Assembly: GCA_015060625.1 (NCBI GenBank)
Contig: SUYC01000006.1
Location: 1-64,000, forward strand
Reading direction: 5' to 3'
From: Xylanibacter ruminicola
GTDB taxonomy: Bacteria; Bacteroidota; Bacteroidia; Bacteroidales; Bacteroidaceae
Length of the DNA stretch: 64,000 bases
Under the pieces are notes generated by a model. That model did not search any database. It was given only the letters and a program-made list of their open reading frames with translations, and was not told where the DNA came from. Every line of letters starts with the position of its first letter. The stretch's first letter is position 1. Of this stretch, positions 52,970 to 62,376 are shown piece by piece. A program made the position numbers and the translations under genes.

Positions 52970-53053
52970 GAGATATCTTTGCAATTATTGATTATAATAA
53001 ATGTTCTAAGGCTATACTATTTTGAACACCTAACGATTTAACATTTCTTTAGA

Positions 53054-54085
53054 TCAGACAAACTTACAGGTATCAGATTTTAAATAGTTAACCAGGTCGT
53101 TTAAGGGGCATGTAGCCAAACCGATATTCATATCAGCAGCACCATAATAAACATATAACTTGTCGTCAACAACCACATTTCCCGTGGGAAAAACACAGCC
53201 ATGATACATACCATTGAGTTCGTAGTCTAACTCAGGTTCAAGAATAGGCTGAGGTGTACGGGCAATCATCTTCAGTGGATTATCAATATCAAGCAGAACA
53301 GCCCCCACTCGGTAAAAGCCACATCCACCATGTTCAACACCATGGTAAAGCATTAACCATCCAGCCTCAGTACGGATAGGCGGTGTGCTGCCTCCGATTT
53401 TCTCTTCCCAAGTACCCTCGATACCAGTCATCAGCAGGTGGCTTTCTTTGGATTCCCAATCAAGCAAGTCGTCAGAGAACTTTATCCAAACCGACGGATA
53501 CTTTACACCATACTCATCGCCAACATACTGTTTAGGGCGATGCAACATCACATACTTACCACCCACCTGCTCTGGGAACAAGATAACATCACGATCGTCG
53601 AGAACAGGTGAGGTCAAGCGGCCTAAACGCTTAAAATTCACGAAATCCTTAGTAACAGCCAACGCTGTATTTCCCAGATTCTGTTTAATGGCCAGCGGAG
53701 CATGATCACCACACTCGGGCAATAATACAACATCGTGCGCAAACGTCCAATATTGGCCTGGTGCATAAGGGCGATAAGCATAGGTGATATAAAAATCATC
53801 GTCGAACTTCACGATGCGAGGATCTTCAATGCAACCACTATCATATCCATCAATACTTGGTCCAAACGCAAACTCTTTAGATGAACGTTCAAAATGAACA
53901 CCGTCCTTACTTGTAGCTAACCCAAAACGGATAACATGTTCTTTATCGTTTCCTGCCGCACGATACAGCATATAGAATATACCTTTATCGTAGATAACAC
54001 CGGGATTACAGGTAATCAGAGACTCCCACTCATTAATAGGATTGGGAGTTAGTATGGGATTCTCACTTGATTTAATCAGTTTCAT
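53054..54085 (-). CDS. GH130 mannoside phosphorylase
   Basis: 343 residues, no signal peptide, so cytosolic. The five-bladed propeller has the GH130 landmark GCIEDPRIVKFDD (catalytic Asp about residue 100) and FGLATSKDG. It phosphorolyses beta-1,4-mannosyl-glucose or manno-oligosaccharides to mannose-1-phosphate. It is the partner of the adjacent symporter, 27 bases away. No epimerase for mannobiose is in the window, so direct mannooligosaccharide phosphorolysis, or an epimerase elsewhere, must be assumed. Confidence 0.9.
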   Translation of the reverse strand: MKLIKSSENPILTPNPINEWESLITCNPGVIYDKGIFYMLYRAAGNDKEHVIRFGLATSKDGVHFERSSKEFAFGPSIDGYDSGCIEDPRIVKFDDDFYITYAYRPYAPGQYWTFAHDVVLLPECGDHAPLAIKQNLGNTALAVTKDFVNFKRLGRLTSPVLDDRDVILFPEQVGGKYVMLHRPKQYVGDEYGVKYPSVWIKFSDDLLDWESKESHLLMTGIEGTWEEKIGGSTPPIRTEAGWLMLYHGVEHGGCGFYRVGAVLLDIDNPLKMIARTPQPILEPELDYELNGMYHGCVFPTGNVVVDDKLYVYYGAADMNIGLATCPLNDLVNYLKSDTCKFV

Positions 54086-54112
54086 TTTTATATTACTTTA
54101 TTAATATGTCAT

Positions 54113-55690
54113 TTATGCAAAAACATACAATACAACAAAACAACACACCACCAGAATCAAAGCTGCATTGAAATAATTATCATACCAAGGTTTAGTATAA
54201 GCTGTAGCTAACTCAAATCTGAAATCATGCATTGAGAACGTGGTATTCTGCAACTTACTTGTATATGGCTTGGCAAAGCACAGACTAGCAACATACGTAA
54301 CAACAGCACTGGCTACAAATAAGAAAGGAACAATCAACAGGAAGTGAAGATGCCCGAATATCTCAGTTTTATAGAACAGCATCACGACAGCCATTCCCAA
54401 ACCAAAAAGCAAGCCGATAAAAGCACCTGAGCCATTAATGCGTTTACAAAAAACACCGAGCAGGAATGTTGCCACTATAGGCGGTGCAATATACGAAAGC
54501 ATTTCCTGATAGTACTTCAGCAACGACCCGAATTTACCTATCTGCGGAGCCCAAATAGCAGCAATCACCATGATAACGCACGAAACAATCTTGCCTACCA
54601 CAACCAACTGCTTAGATGATGCATGGGGAACAAATTTAGCGTAAAAGTCCATCGTAAACAACGTTGATGCAGAATTAAAGATGGCACTCAATGTTGATGT
54701 AAGAGCAGATAGTAACGCAGCAAGCATCACGCCAAGAAGACCTGCTGGTGCCAACTTTAAAACCATATTAGGATAAACCATATCAGGTGATTCCAAACCA
54801 GGGAATAAATCTCGAGCTATCAAGCCAGGAATGGCTATAATAAATAGCGTTATCAAAGTAAAGAAACCTGCCAGAAGCACGCCTTTACGCCCTTGATCAA
54901 TGCTCTTTGAACTCAACACACGTTGTACCAGCGTTTGGTTGTTGGCCCAGAAATACAATCCAAGAATAGGCATACCAACAATGAGACCAGGCCATGGCGT
55001 AGAAATGTCATCAACAGGACGAATCAACTTGGCCATTATATCATGGTTTTCATACAAATCCAGGAAATAATCCCCTCCCCTTTCAAAACAGATGACAGTT
55101 AGTACAATTGAACCTAAAATCAGAATAATAGCCTGAATCAGTTCGGCATTAATTGCCGAAGACAAACCGCCAGGAATGGTATACGAGGCACATATCAAGG
55201 CAAAGACAATGACAAGAGTCTGCATGTCGGCCTCGGGATAAACCAGTTTAATAATCAAAGCAGCAGCATAAAGTGCACCTGCGGCATCAAGAAATATGTT
55301 ACCTATGATACAAATACCAGAAAAATAATAACGAGAGCGACTATCAAAACGTTTTTCAAGAAACTCTGGTATGGTAAAAATATGCGATTTGAGATACAAT
55401 GGCAGCAAGAATATGGCGAAGAAGACCATCACCAATACGCCTGTAAGGTTATAATTGAACACTGCCAGACCTGTAGCATATGAATCGCCCGACTGACCAA
55501 TCAATGTTGTACTTGATATGCTTGCAGCAAATAGCGACAAACCTACCATCCACCAAGACATACCGCGACCACCTAGAAAATAGGATTGAGAATCACTGCT
55601 CTTTCCGTTTTTCAGTCCCCACCACACAATCACCGACATATAAGCGATAACGATAGTGATATCAACCCAACTGATAGTAAAATGCTCCAT
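54113..55690 (-). CDS. Sodium:solute (SSS) symporter
   Basis: 525 residues with about 13-14 membrane helices. The start WVDITIVIAYMSVIVWWGLKNG and the motif GGRGMSWWMVGLSLFAASISSTTLIGQSGD are typical of the sodium/sugar (SGLT-like) branch. It probably brings mannobiose or short mannosides into the cytosol for GH130. It is first in the two-gene transcript, under a promoter divergent from the AraC regulator. Confidence 0.9.
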   Translation of the reverse strand: MEHFTISWVDITIVIAYMSVIVWWGLKNGKSSDSQSYFLGGRGMSWWMVGLSLFAASISSTTLIGQSGDSYATGLAVFNYNLTGVLVMVFFAIFLLPLYLKSHIFTIPEFLEKRFDSRSRYYFSGICIIGNIFLDAAGALYAAALIIKLVYPEADMQTLVIVFALICASYTIPGGLSSAINAELIQAIILILGSIVLTVICFERGGDYFLDLYENHDIMAKLIRPVDDISTPWPGLIVGMPILGLYFWANNQTLVQRVLSSKSIDQGRKGVLLAGFFTLITLFIIAIPGLIARDLFPGLESPDMVYPNMVLKLAPAGLLGVMLAALLSALTSTLSAIFNSASTLFTMDFYAKFVPHASSKQLVVVGKIVSCVIMVIAAIWAPQIGKFGSLLKYYQEMLSYIAPPIVATFLLGVFCKRINGSGAFIGLLFGLGMAVVMLFYKTEIFGHLHFLLIVPFLFVASAVVTYVASLCFAKPYTSKLQNTTFSMHDFRFELATAYTKPWYDNYFNAALILVVCCFVVLYVFA

Positions 55691-55727
55691 ATTATGGCAA
55701 ACTATATTTATTTGATGTTTCTGGGTG

Positions 55728-55735
55728 CAAAATTA
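55728..55735 (-). promoter_or_regulatory. -7 box of the symporter-GH130 operon
   Basis: Minus-strand TAATTTTG, 37 bp before the ATG at 55690. Confidence 0.5.
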
Positions 55736-55798
55736 TCTATTAATTTGCAATTCTTGATATCAAATTCCGCTCAATGATTATACTTTTTTGAACTATTC

Positions 55799-55829
55799 AT
55801 TGTTTGTTCACAAATAATTCATATTTTTG
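55799..55829 (+). promoter_or_regulatory. Promoter of the AraC-type regulator
   Basis: -33 box ATTG (55799-55802), 19-bp spacer, -7 box TATTTTTG (55822-55829), 28 bp before the ATG at 55858. Confidence 0.6.
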
Positions 55830-55857
55830 CAGCAGAAAATCAAAAAACTATTACTCT

Positions 55858-56727
55858 ATGCTCAAAGACTTTCAAAAAGAGATTATCCCAATCGCAGATG
55901 AAGACTTATTTGTGGTACTAAATCACCCCAATGCAAAGTTTGACTATCCTGTACATTACCATTCTGAATATGAGATTAATTTAGTAATGAACACGCACGG
56001 GGAGCGAGTAGTTGGCGATTCGGTGCGTCAGTTTGATGAATTAGATCTGGTAATGACTGGTCCTAATGTTCTCCACGCCTGGAGGGGTGAGGTAGTAGAG
56101 GGTAACCATGTTATTACAATACAATTTACTGAAGGGCTCAATGACTTTCCTATTATGAAAAAACGTCTATTTGCACCAATCAAACAATTACTATCCGATG
56201 CTCAACATGGATTGTATTTTTCCAAGAAGTCAACAGAAGCAATAAGAGACAAAATCATTCATCTGACACAAACAAAAGGCTTTCAATCGGTACTTGAGTT
56301 TTTCTCGATTCTCTATGATCTAGCCTGTGCTGACTATTCCGTACTCACTAGCAATCAATACAATGCATCAGCCGTATTGACAACCTCGAAGAGCCGACGA
56401 ATTGCCAAAGTATGCGATTATATGGAGAAGAAACACTACGATGCGATATCACTATCCGAAGTTGCATCATTGGTTGGCATGTCGGAATCTGCTTTCAGTC
56501 ATTTCTTCAAAAAGAAAACAGGAGGCACTTTTATTGACTACCTTAACAACCAAAGAATAGCCATTGCTTGTAAGTTACTAGCCGAAACCAGTAATAATGT
56601 AGCCGAGATATGCTATTCAAGCGGCTTCAACAATCTATCGAACTTCATCCGAATGTTTAAAAAACGAAAGGGAATTACTCCTAATGAATACCGGATCATG
56701 ATGAACCAAATGCTCATAAAATATTAG
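55858..56727 (+). CDS. AraC-family transcriptional regulator
   Basis: 289 residues. An N-terminal cupin-like sensor has YPVHYHSEYEINLVM and a C-terminal AraC helix-turn-helix pair spans about residues 185-285 (LSEVASLVGMSESAFSHFFKKKTG; AEICYSSGFNNLSNFIRMFKKRKGITPNEYR). It is likely the activator of the mannan genes, sensing an imported manno-oligosaccharide. No SusR-like or hybrid two-component regulator is next to susC. The start at 55858 is chosen because the promoter lies in the longer frame from 55804. Confidence 0.9.
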   Translation: MLKDFQKEIIPIADEDLFVVLNHPNAKFDYPVHYHSEYEINLVMNTHGERVVGDSVRQFDELDLVMTGPNVLHAWRGEVVEGNHVITIQFTEGLNDFPIMKKRLFAPIKQLLSDAQHGLYFSKKSTEAIRDKIIHLTQTKGFQSVLEFFSILYDLACADYSVLTSNQYNASAVLTTSKSRRIAKVCDYMEKKHYDAISLSEVASLVGMSESAFSHFFKKKTGGTFIDYLNNQRIAIACKLLAETSNNVAEICYSSGFNNLSNFIRMFKKRKGITPNEYRIMMNQMLIKY

Positions 56728-56787
56728 CCTTTCAATTTTTTAAAATGATTCAACACGATTTAGCAATGATATTAAGCACAATATATA

Positions 56788-56795
56788 TACCTTTG
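56788..56795 (+). promoter_or_regulatory. Orphan promoter, second unit
   Basis: TACCTTTG on the plus strand, after the AraC gene, pointing at a terminator about 50 bp on with no gene between. Confidence 0.5.
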
Positions 56796-56800
56796 CCGCC

Positions 56801-56878
56801 AGATTCATTTTTGGTGCGTAATTGATAATTGGTTAGTTAAAAAGAGGGTGTGTCAGAACGCTGACACACCCTCAATTT
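56801..56878 (+). ncRNA. Candidate small RNA, promoter-terminator unit copy 2
   Basis: The transcript from the -7 box at 56788-56795 would run about 75-80 nt to the terminator. It contains TTGATAATTGGTTAGTTAAAA (near 56823-56842) directly before the hairpin, nearly the same as TTGATAATAAGTTAGTTAGAA of the unit at 192-282. No coding frame of useful size exists. Confidence 0.4.
56844..56878. terminator. Strong terminator, probably bidirectional
   Basis: GAGGGTGTGTCAG (56844-56856) and CTGACACACCCTC (56861-56873) form a perfect 13-bp stem with loop AACG. T-rich sequence follows on both strands (plus: AATTTATTTGG; minus: TTTTTAAC). It can end the plus-strand unit and the LpxA-like gene. Confidence 0.85.
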
Positions 56879-56889
56879 ATTTGGATTGT

Positions 56890-57669
56890 TTATTTACACA
56901 TGATTCCGCGTTTGGTATTCTCAAGGAATGTGACGATGTTGCGGATTTCAGGGCCGTCGGGCACCTGTTCCTTAATCTGATTGATGACATCAAACACACT
57001 CGTCTTTCCATGGAACAGCAGACGATAGGCATTGGCAATATGCTTCTGCACCTTGGCATCAATCTCGGCATAGTTCATCATGGTGGTGTTAGGACCGCCA
57101 TATTCCATGGGCGAACCACCGGCAATCACATAGGGAGGCACATCATGCGAGAAAGTGCATCCTGCCTGGATAAGCGACAAGTCGCCTGCACGAGTATTGG
57201 CATTCTGGATGGCACCAGAAGAGAAGATAACACCATTGCCAATCTCACAGTCGCCAGCAATCTTGGTGCCATAACCAAACACGCAGTTATTACCCACCAC
57301 TGTATCATGACTGATATGAGTTCCCTCAAGCAGGAAGTTATGACTGCCTATCTTGGTAACGCCATCCTTGTTGGTACCACGGTTGATAACCACATTCTCA
57401 CGAATCACGTTGTTATCGCCAATCTCCACATACGACTTGGCACCACGGAAGTTGAAATCCTGAGGCAGAGCCGCAATAACAGAACCTTGATGGATTTTAT
57501 TGCTCTTACCGATACGTGAACCGTCGAGGATGCTTACGAAGGGGAAGATAATGCAGTTGTCACCTATCACCACATCGTCTTCGATATATACGAAGGGGAA
57601 TATCTTACAGTTGTCGCCAATCTTCGCCTTGGGCGATATCTCAGCTTTTGGACTTATTTCACTTGCCAT
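56890..57669 (-). CDS. lpxA: LpxA-like acyl-ACP:UDP-GlcNAc O-acyltransferase
   Basis: 259 residues of left-handed beta-helix with hexapeptide repeats (for example ISPKAKIGDNCKIFPFVYI). The LpxA catalytic His region is GTHISHDTVVG (about residue 125), and the C-terminal helical part is of normal size. It adds the first acyl chain in lipid A synthesis. It is not next to lpxC, fabZ or lpxD but is the last gene of an efflux operon, so it may be a second LpxA-type enzyme with a different acyl or sugar substrate. Confidence 0.8.
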   Translation of the reverse strand: MASEISPKAEISPKAKIGDNCKIFPFVYIEDDVVIGDNCIIFPFVSILDGSRIGKSNKIHQGSVIAALPQDFNFRGAKSYVEIGDNNVIRENVVINRGTNKDGVTKIGSHNFLLEGTHISHDTVVGNNCVFGYGTKIAGDCEIGNGVIFSSGAIQNANTRAGDLSLIQAGCTFSHDVPPYVIAGGSPMEYGGPNTTMMNYAEIDAKVQKHIANAYRLLFHGKTSVFDVINQIKEQVPDGPEIRNIVTFLENTKRGIMCK

Positions 57670-57690
57670 AACTATTCACTATTCTTAGTT
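57670..57690 (-). repeat. Short heptamer repeat upstream of the LpxA-like start
   Basis: On the minus strand GAATAGTGAATAGTT leads straight into the ATG. It is a two-unit member of the GTGAATA family. Confidence 0.45.
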
Positions 57691-57702
57691 CAACATACAT
57701 TA

Positions 57703-59082
57703 TTACTTCGCACCACCGCCAAGGGCCTGATAAAGACTTACTACAGCTTGCATCTTTGAGAGCTGATCAGCAACTTCGCTTATCTCCGCATTAAGCAGAT
57801 TACTCTGGGCAGTGATAACCTCAAGGTAAGTGGTATTGCTTGACGACTCCATCAATCTCTTGGTATCCTCAACATTCTTTTGCAATACAGCCACACGCTT
57901 ACCATCAAGCTCAGCCTTCTGACTATAAGAATTGTAGGCTACAAGAGCATTAGAAACCTCGTTACCTGCTTTATAGATAGAGTTCTGCCAAGTGTTATAG
58001 GCCTGTTCGTACTGCATCTTTGCCACCTTCAGGCCTGCCACAATCTGTCCGTGCTGGAAGATGGGCTGAACCAGTGAACCTACAGCAGAGAGGAGCCACT
58101 TTCCTGGATTCACCATGCCATTATTGTTGGTAAAGGCAGCAGTACCAGTGATGGTAATGTTCGGATAGAAACGGCTACGCGCTGTCTCTACATCGTAGAA
58201 ACACTGTGCCAGTGCCATCTCATTAGCATGAACATCTGCACGATTAGCCAGCATCTGAATACCTACACCTGTAGCAAACTCAGCAGGCAGATTCTGCTCG
58301 GCAAACTTTCCACGAGGAATGGCCTGTCCAGGCTGTCCCAACAACAGCGAGAGTGAATTCTCAGCCTCACGCATCTGGCGCTGCAGATCGACATGCTGTG
58401 CCTGAACCTGATAATAGGCAGCCTCGGCACTCTGTACAGCCGTAGAGCGATAACCTGCACGGTTCTCATGCATGAACTGCATCTTCTCCCAAGTCTCCTT
58501 GGTGAGCTGCTCCATGTCGGTCACAATCTCCAGCTGACGGTCAATCATGAGCAGGGTATAATATAGATTAGCTATACCAGAGATGATATTAGTCTTTACT
58601 ACCGTCTGATAATCCTTTGTGGCGATGAGCTGCATCTGAGCAGAACGCTTAGCACTGAGCAAATTGCCAAACAGATCAACATTCCAGCTGGCTGATACTG
58701 GCAGCTGATAAGCCTTTGTGGCAGCAGCACCGTCGAATGAGGTGAGTGTGCCCTGAGGGCTCAGAGCTACAGATGGCAAGAAAGCCAGTTTGGCTATCTT
58801 CAGCGCCTCATTAACCATCTTCACATTCAAGGCTGCATTGAGCAGGTCGGGATTATTATCCAATCCCTGCTGGATGAGTGCCTGCAACTGCGGATCGGTA
58901 AATACCGTGCGCCAAGGCAGATTGCCGAAAGAGGTTGTGTCCTGCACGGCCAGGGTGTCGGTGAGCGACTGTGTGTCGCGCACCAATCCCTTCGTGTCCA
59001 CATCAGGACGCTCGTACTTATTATAGAGTCCGCAACTTGACAACAGCACTGCTGCAGACATCATGATCATTATCTTCTTCAT
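57703..59082 (-). CDS. TolC/NodT-type outer-membrane efflux lipoprotein
   Basis: 459 residues with a lipoprotein signal (LLSSCGLYNKY). The repeated OMF helical domains appear as LIQQGLDNNPDLLNAALNV, SASWNVDLFGNLLSAKRSA and the C-terminal SNTTYLEVITAQSNLLNAEI, typical of the NodT group. It forms the outer-membrane exit duct for the RND pump. The ATG at 59082 follows the pump gene's TAA by one base. Confidence 0.93.
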   Translation of the reverse strand: MKKIMIMMSAAVLLSSCGLYNKYERPDVDTKGLVRDTQSLTDTLAVQDTTSFGNLPWRTVFTDPQLQALIQQGLDNNPDLLNAALNVKMVNEALKIAKLAFLPSVALSPQGTLTSFDGAAATKAYQLPVSASWNVDLFGNLLSAKRSAQMQLIATKDYQTVVKTNIISGIANLYYTLLMIDRQLEIVTDMEQLTKETWEKMQFMHENRAGYRSTAVQSAEAAYYQVQAQHVDLQRQMREAENSLSLLLGQPGQAIPRGKFAEQNLPAEFATGVGIQMLANRADVHANEMALAQCFYDVETARSRFYPNITITGTAAFTNNNGMVNPGKWLLSAVGSLVQPIFQHGQIVAGLKVAKMQYEQAYNTWQNSIYKAGNEVSNALVAYNSYSQKAELDGKRVAVLQKNVEDTKRLMESSSNTTYLEVITAQSNLLNAEISEVADQLSKMQAVVSLYQALGGGAK

Positions 59083-59083
59083 A

Positions 59084-62000
59084 TTATTTCTCAATCTCAT
59101 AATCTACTGGTTTAGAATGTGCATACTGAGCCAGCTCGGCTGCCACCTCAGCGTTCTCCTCATCCTCGAACTTGATCGGGCTGATCTTCTCCTGAATAGA
59201 CTGGAAGATGACGAACAGTGTGGGCACGACAAACAACTGCAACAGCGTACCTATCAACATACCACCCACGGCAGCGGCACCCAGTGTCTGGTTTCCATTC
59301 TTACCTACACCGCTGGCAAACATCATTGGCAGCAGACCAATAACCATGGCCAACGAAGTCATCAGGATAGGACGCAGACGGGCTGCAGCACCCAGCACGG
59401 CCGACCAACTGATGGCCATACCCGTCTGGCGGCGCTCAAGTGCGAACTGCACAATCAGGATAGCGTTTTTAGCCAACAGACCAATCAGCATGATGAGCGA
59501 GATCTGCATGTAGATATCGTTGGCATGACCGAACATCTGTGTGAACAAGAAACAGCCTGCCAGTCCGAAAGGTACAGAGAGTACTACCGACAGTGGCAGG
59601 ATGTACGACTCGTACTGTGCCGACAGAATGAGGTAGATGAACACGAAACAGAGCAGGAAGATGATACCTGTGGTATTTGATGCCTTAGCCTCCTCACGTG
59701 TCAGACCAGAATAGTCGTAGGTATAACCCGAAGGCAACATCTGCTTTCCTACCTCATCAATGGCTTTCAGCGCCTCACCGGTAGAATAGCCGTTGGCCAC
59801 CGTACCTGTTACGTTGATAGAGGTGAACAGGTTGAAGCGGTTGATGTTCATAGGACCATAGACACGCTCCAGATTACAGAACTCCTGGATGGGCGACATG
59901 CCGGCGGGAGTGCGTACATATATACTATTAAGCGACTCAGGCGTCATACGCGACTCAGGCGAACCCTGAATCATCACACGGTAGAGCTTACCAAACGAGT
60001 TGAAGTTAGAGCCATACAGACCACCATAGTATCCCTGCAGAGTGGTGAGCACAGTGGTTGGCGAGATGCCAGCCTGCTTACACTTGGCCACATCCACGTG
60101 AACCATGTACTGAGGATAACCTGGGTTATAAGATGTCTGAGCAGTCTGGAACTCAGGACGCTTGTTGAGCTCGGCCAGGAAGTCCTTCACTACACCGAAG
60201 AACTTGTTCAGGTCGCCACCAGTACGGTCCTGCATCACCAGCGAGATACCCGAGTTGGCAGAGAATCCAGGAATCATTGGGGGCGCGAATGCCAGGATCT
60301 GAGCATCCTTAATCTGGGCTGTCTTGATGAATATCTGTGCTATCACACCTGTGGCATCATAAGGATTGATGAAGAAGCGATAGATACCATCGCCCTGCCA
60401 CAAACCAGAGAGTTTCCACCAGAATCCTTTCTGACGCTCCTCGAAGGGCTTCAGCTTGATGATAAACGTACCCTGGTCGGAACCAGCACCTGCAATAAAG
60501 TTATAACCCTGAACCATCTCACGGTTCTTGATAGCAGGAATCTGCGACAGGATAGAATCAACCTGCAGCACGACCTCTTTGGTACGAGCCTCGGAAGTGG
60601 CAGGAGGCATAGAGATAGTACAGAACAGTGTACCAGTATCCTCATCGGGCACCAGACCAGTCTTGGTGGTAAAGAAGGTGACCACCAGCACGGCGATACC
60701 GATAAATACGGTAGCCATGATGGCCAGTGGCTTGCGCACCAACTTCTCAAGGATATTCTTATACTTACCGATAGTGGTATCGAAAGCGACATTGAACGAC
60801 TGGTGGAAACGATCCACACGTGACATTTTCTTTTCATGCCCATCCTTGTCGTGAGGTTTCAGGAACACAGCACACAAGGCAGGTGACAGTGTCAAGGCAT
60901 TCAGCGCAGAGATGATAATGCTGACAGCCATGGTAACACCGAACTCACGGTAGAAGGTACCAGAGGTACCACCGATAAACGATACAGGCACGAACACAGC
61001 AGCCATCACAAGCGTGATAGAGATGATAGCACCCGAAATCTCGTTCATGGCGTCGATAGAGGCAGTAAGCGAACTCTTATACCCCTGGTCGAGTTTGGCA
61101 TGCACCGCCTCGACCACCACGATGGCATCATCCACCACGATGGCGATAGCCAGCAGCAAGGCCGAGAGCACCAGCAGGTTGATAGAGAATCCCATCACAT
61201 TGAGGAAGAAGAAAGTACCCACCAGTGATACAGGAACGGCAATCAGCGGGATGAGCGTAGAGCGCATATCCTGCAGGAAGATATACACTACGAGGAACAC
61301 CAGTGCCAATGTCATGAAGAGCGTGAACACCACCTCCTCGATAGAGGCATACAGGAACTCGGTGACATCGTAGTTAACCTTGTATTCCATGCCCGGCGGC
61401 ATCAGTTTCTTCTGCGACTCGAGCTCAGCCTTCACCTCCTTGGCTATCTGGTTGGCATTAGAGCCAGCCACCTGTTGAACCATCGTCATCACAGAAGGAA
61501 TACCATTGTTTTTCATCGATACCGAGTAGCCCTGACCACCCAGTTCAATCTTGGCCACATCCTTCAGTTTCAGAGTCTGACCATTGGCATCGCTCTTGAT
61601 GACGATATTACCAAACTCCTCGGCCGTTCTGAAACGCCCCGTATAGCGCATGGCATACTCATAGGCCACATCGTCTGACTGCTGACCGAAGTTACCAGGT
61701 GCCGCCTCGACATTCTGCTCAGCCAGCACACCAGTAATATCGCTTGGCATCAGGCTGTACTGCTTCATCACCTCCGGCTTCAGCCATATACGCATGGCAT
61801 AAGTCTTCTCTGAGAAGCTCGACGCATCACCCACGCCCTCGATACGCTTCAGGGCTGGAATAATATTGATGGCATTATAGTTGGTAAGGAACTCATCGTC
61901 ATAACGACCATCAGAGGTAAGCGAGTACATGATGACCTGTGACGACTGACGCTTTACCACGCGCACACCAATCTGGTTAACCTCAGAAGGCAGCAGGGCT

Positions 62001-62344
62001 GTGGCCTGCGACACACGGTTCTGCACGTTAACCGCACACATATCAGGATTGATGCCCTGACGGAACATAACCTGAATCATAGCCGAGCCTGGCGAAGCTG
62101 TAGAAGTGATGTAGTCCATGCCCTCAACACCGTTGATACTCTCCTCAAGCGGTGTCACCACGGCATTTTTCACCGTCTCAGCATCGGCACCAGGGTAGCT
62201 GGCAATCACCATAATATTTGGTGGTGCAATATTGGGGTACTGCTCAATAGGCAGCGACACCAGTCCGATAAAACCCAGCAATACGATGAGGATAGAGATC
62301 ACCGTCGAAAGTACTGGGCGTTTTATAAATGTTGTAAATGTCAT
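59084..62344 (-). CDS. RND multidrug efflux permease (AcrB/MexB-like, HAE1)
   Basis: 1086 residues with the full RND layout: twelve helices and two large periplasmic loops. TM4 carries the proton-relay Asp pair in LAIAIVVDDAIVVVEAV. The first helix reads FIKRPVLSTVISILIVLLGF. It exports hydrophobic toxic compounds in exchange for protons. The C-terminal tail of about 45 residues is hydrophilic. It is the middle gene of the operon. Confidence 0.95.
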   Translation of the reverse strand: MTFTTFIKRPVLSTVISILIVLLGFIGLVSLPIEQYPNIAPPNIMVIASYPGADAETVKNAVVTPLEESINGVEGMDYITSTASPGSAMIQVMFRQGINPDMCAVNVQNRVSQATALLPSEVNQIGVRVVKRQSSQVIMYSLTSDGRYDDEFLTNYNAINIIPALKRIEGVGDASSFSEKTYAMRIWLKPEVMKQYSLMPSDITGVLAEQNVEAAPGNFGQQSDDVAYEYAMRYTGRFRTAEEFGNIVIKSDANGQTLKLKDVAKIELGGQGYSVSMKNNGIPSVMTMVQQVAGSNANQIAKEVKAELESQKKLMPPGMEYKVNYDVTEFLYASIEEVVFTLFMTLALVFLVVYIFLQDMRSTLIPLIAVPVSLVGTFFFLNVMGFSINLLVLSALLLAIAIVVDDAIVVVEAVHAKLDQGYKSSLTASIDAMNEISGAIISITLVMAAVFVPVSFIGGTSGTFYREFGVTMAVSIIISALNALTLSPALCAVFLKPHDKDGHEKKMSRVDRFHQSFNVAFDTTIGKYKNILEKLVRKPLAIMATVFIGIAVLVVTFFTTKTGLVPDEDTGTLFCTISMPPATSEARTKEVVLQVDSILSQIPAIKNREMVQGYNFIAGAGSDQGTFIIKLKPFEERQKGFWWKLSGLWQGDGIYRFFINPYDATGVIAQIFIKTAQIKDAQILAFAPPMIPGFSANSGISLVMQDRTGGDLNKFFGVVKDFLAELNKRPEFQTAQTSYNPGYPQYMVHVDVAKCKQAGISPTTVLTTLQGYYGGLYGSNFNSFGKLYRVMIQGSPESRMTPESLNSIYVRTPAGMSPIQEFCNLERVYGPMNINRFNLFTSINVTGTVANGYSTGEALKAIDEVGKQMLPSGYTYDYSGLTREEAKASNTTGIIFLLCFVFIYLILSAQYESYILPLSVVLSVPFGLAGCFLFTQMFGHANDIYMQISLIMLIGLLAKNAILIVQFALERRQTGMAISWSAVLGAAARLRPILMTSLAMVIGLLPMMFASGVGKNGNQTLGAAAVGGMLIGTLLQLFVVPTLFVIFQSIQEKISPIKFEDEENAEVAAELAQYAHSKPVDYEIEK

Positions 62345-62376
62345 TTTTTACCTTTTTACTTTTTTACCTTTTAATT
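62345..62376 (-). repeat. Octamer repeat between adaptor and pump genes
   Basis: On the minus strand AAGGTAAA, AAAGTAAA, AAGGTAAA, AA lie between the adaptor stop (TAA) and the pump ATG. Confidence 0.6.

Noticed and set aside
52974..52981. Plus-strand TATCTTTG upstream of susC
   Set aside because: It points into the 3' end of the convergent GH130 gene with no plus-strand gene. It is most likely a chance match next to the real minus-strand box.
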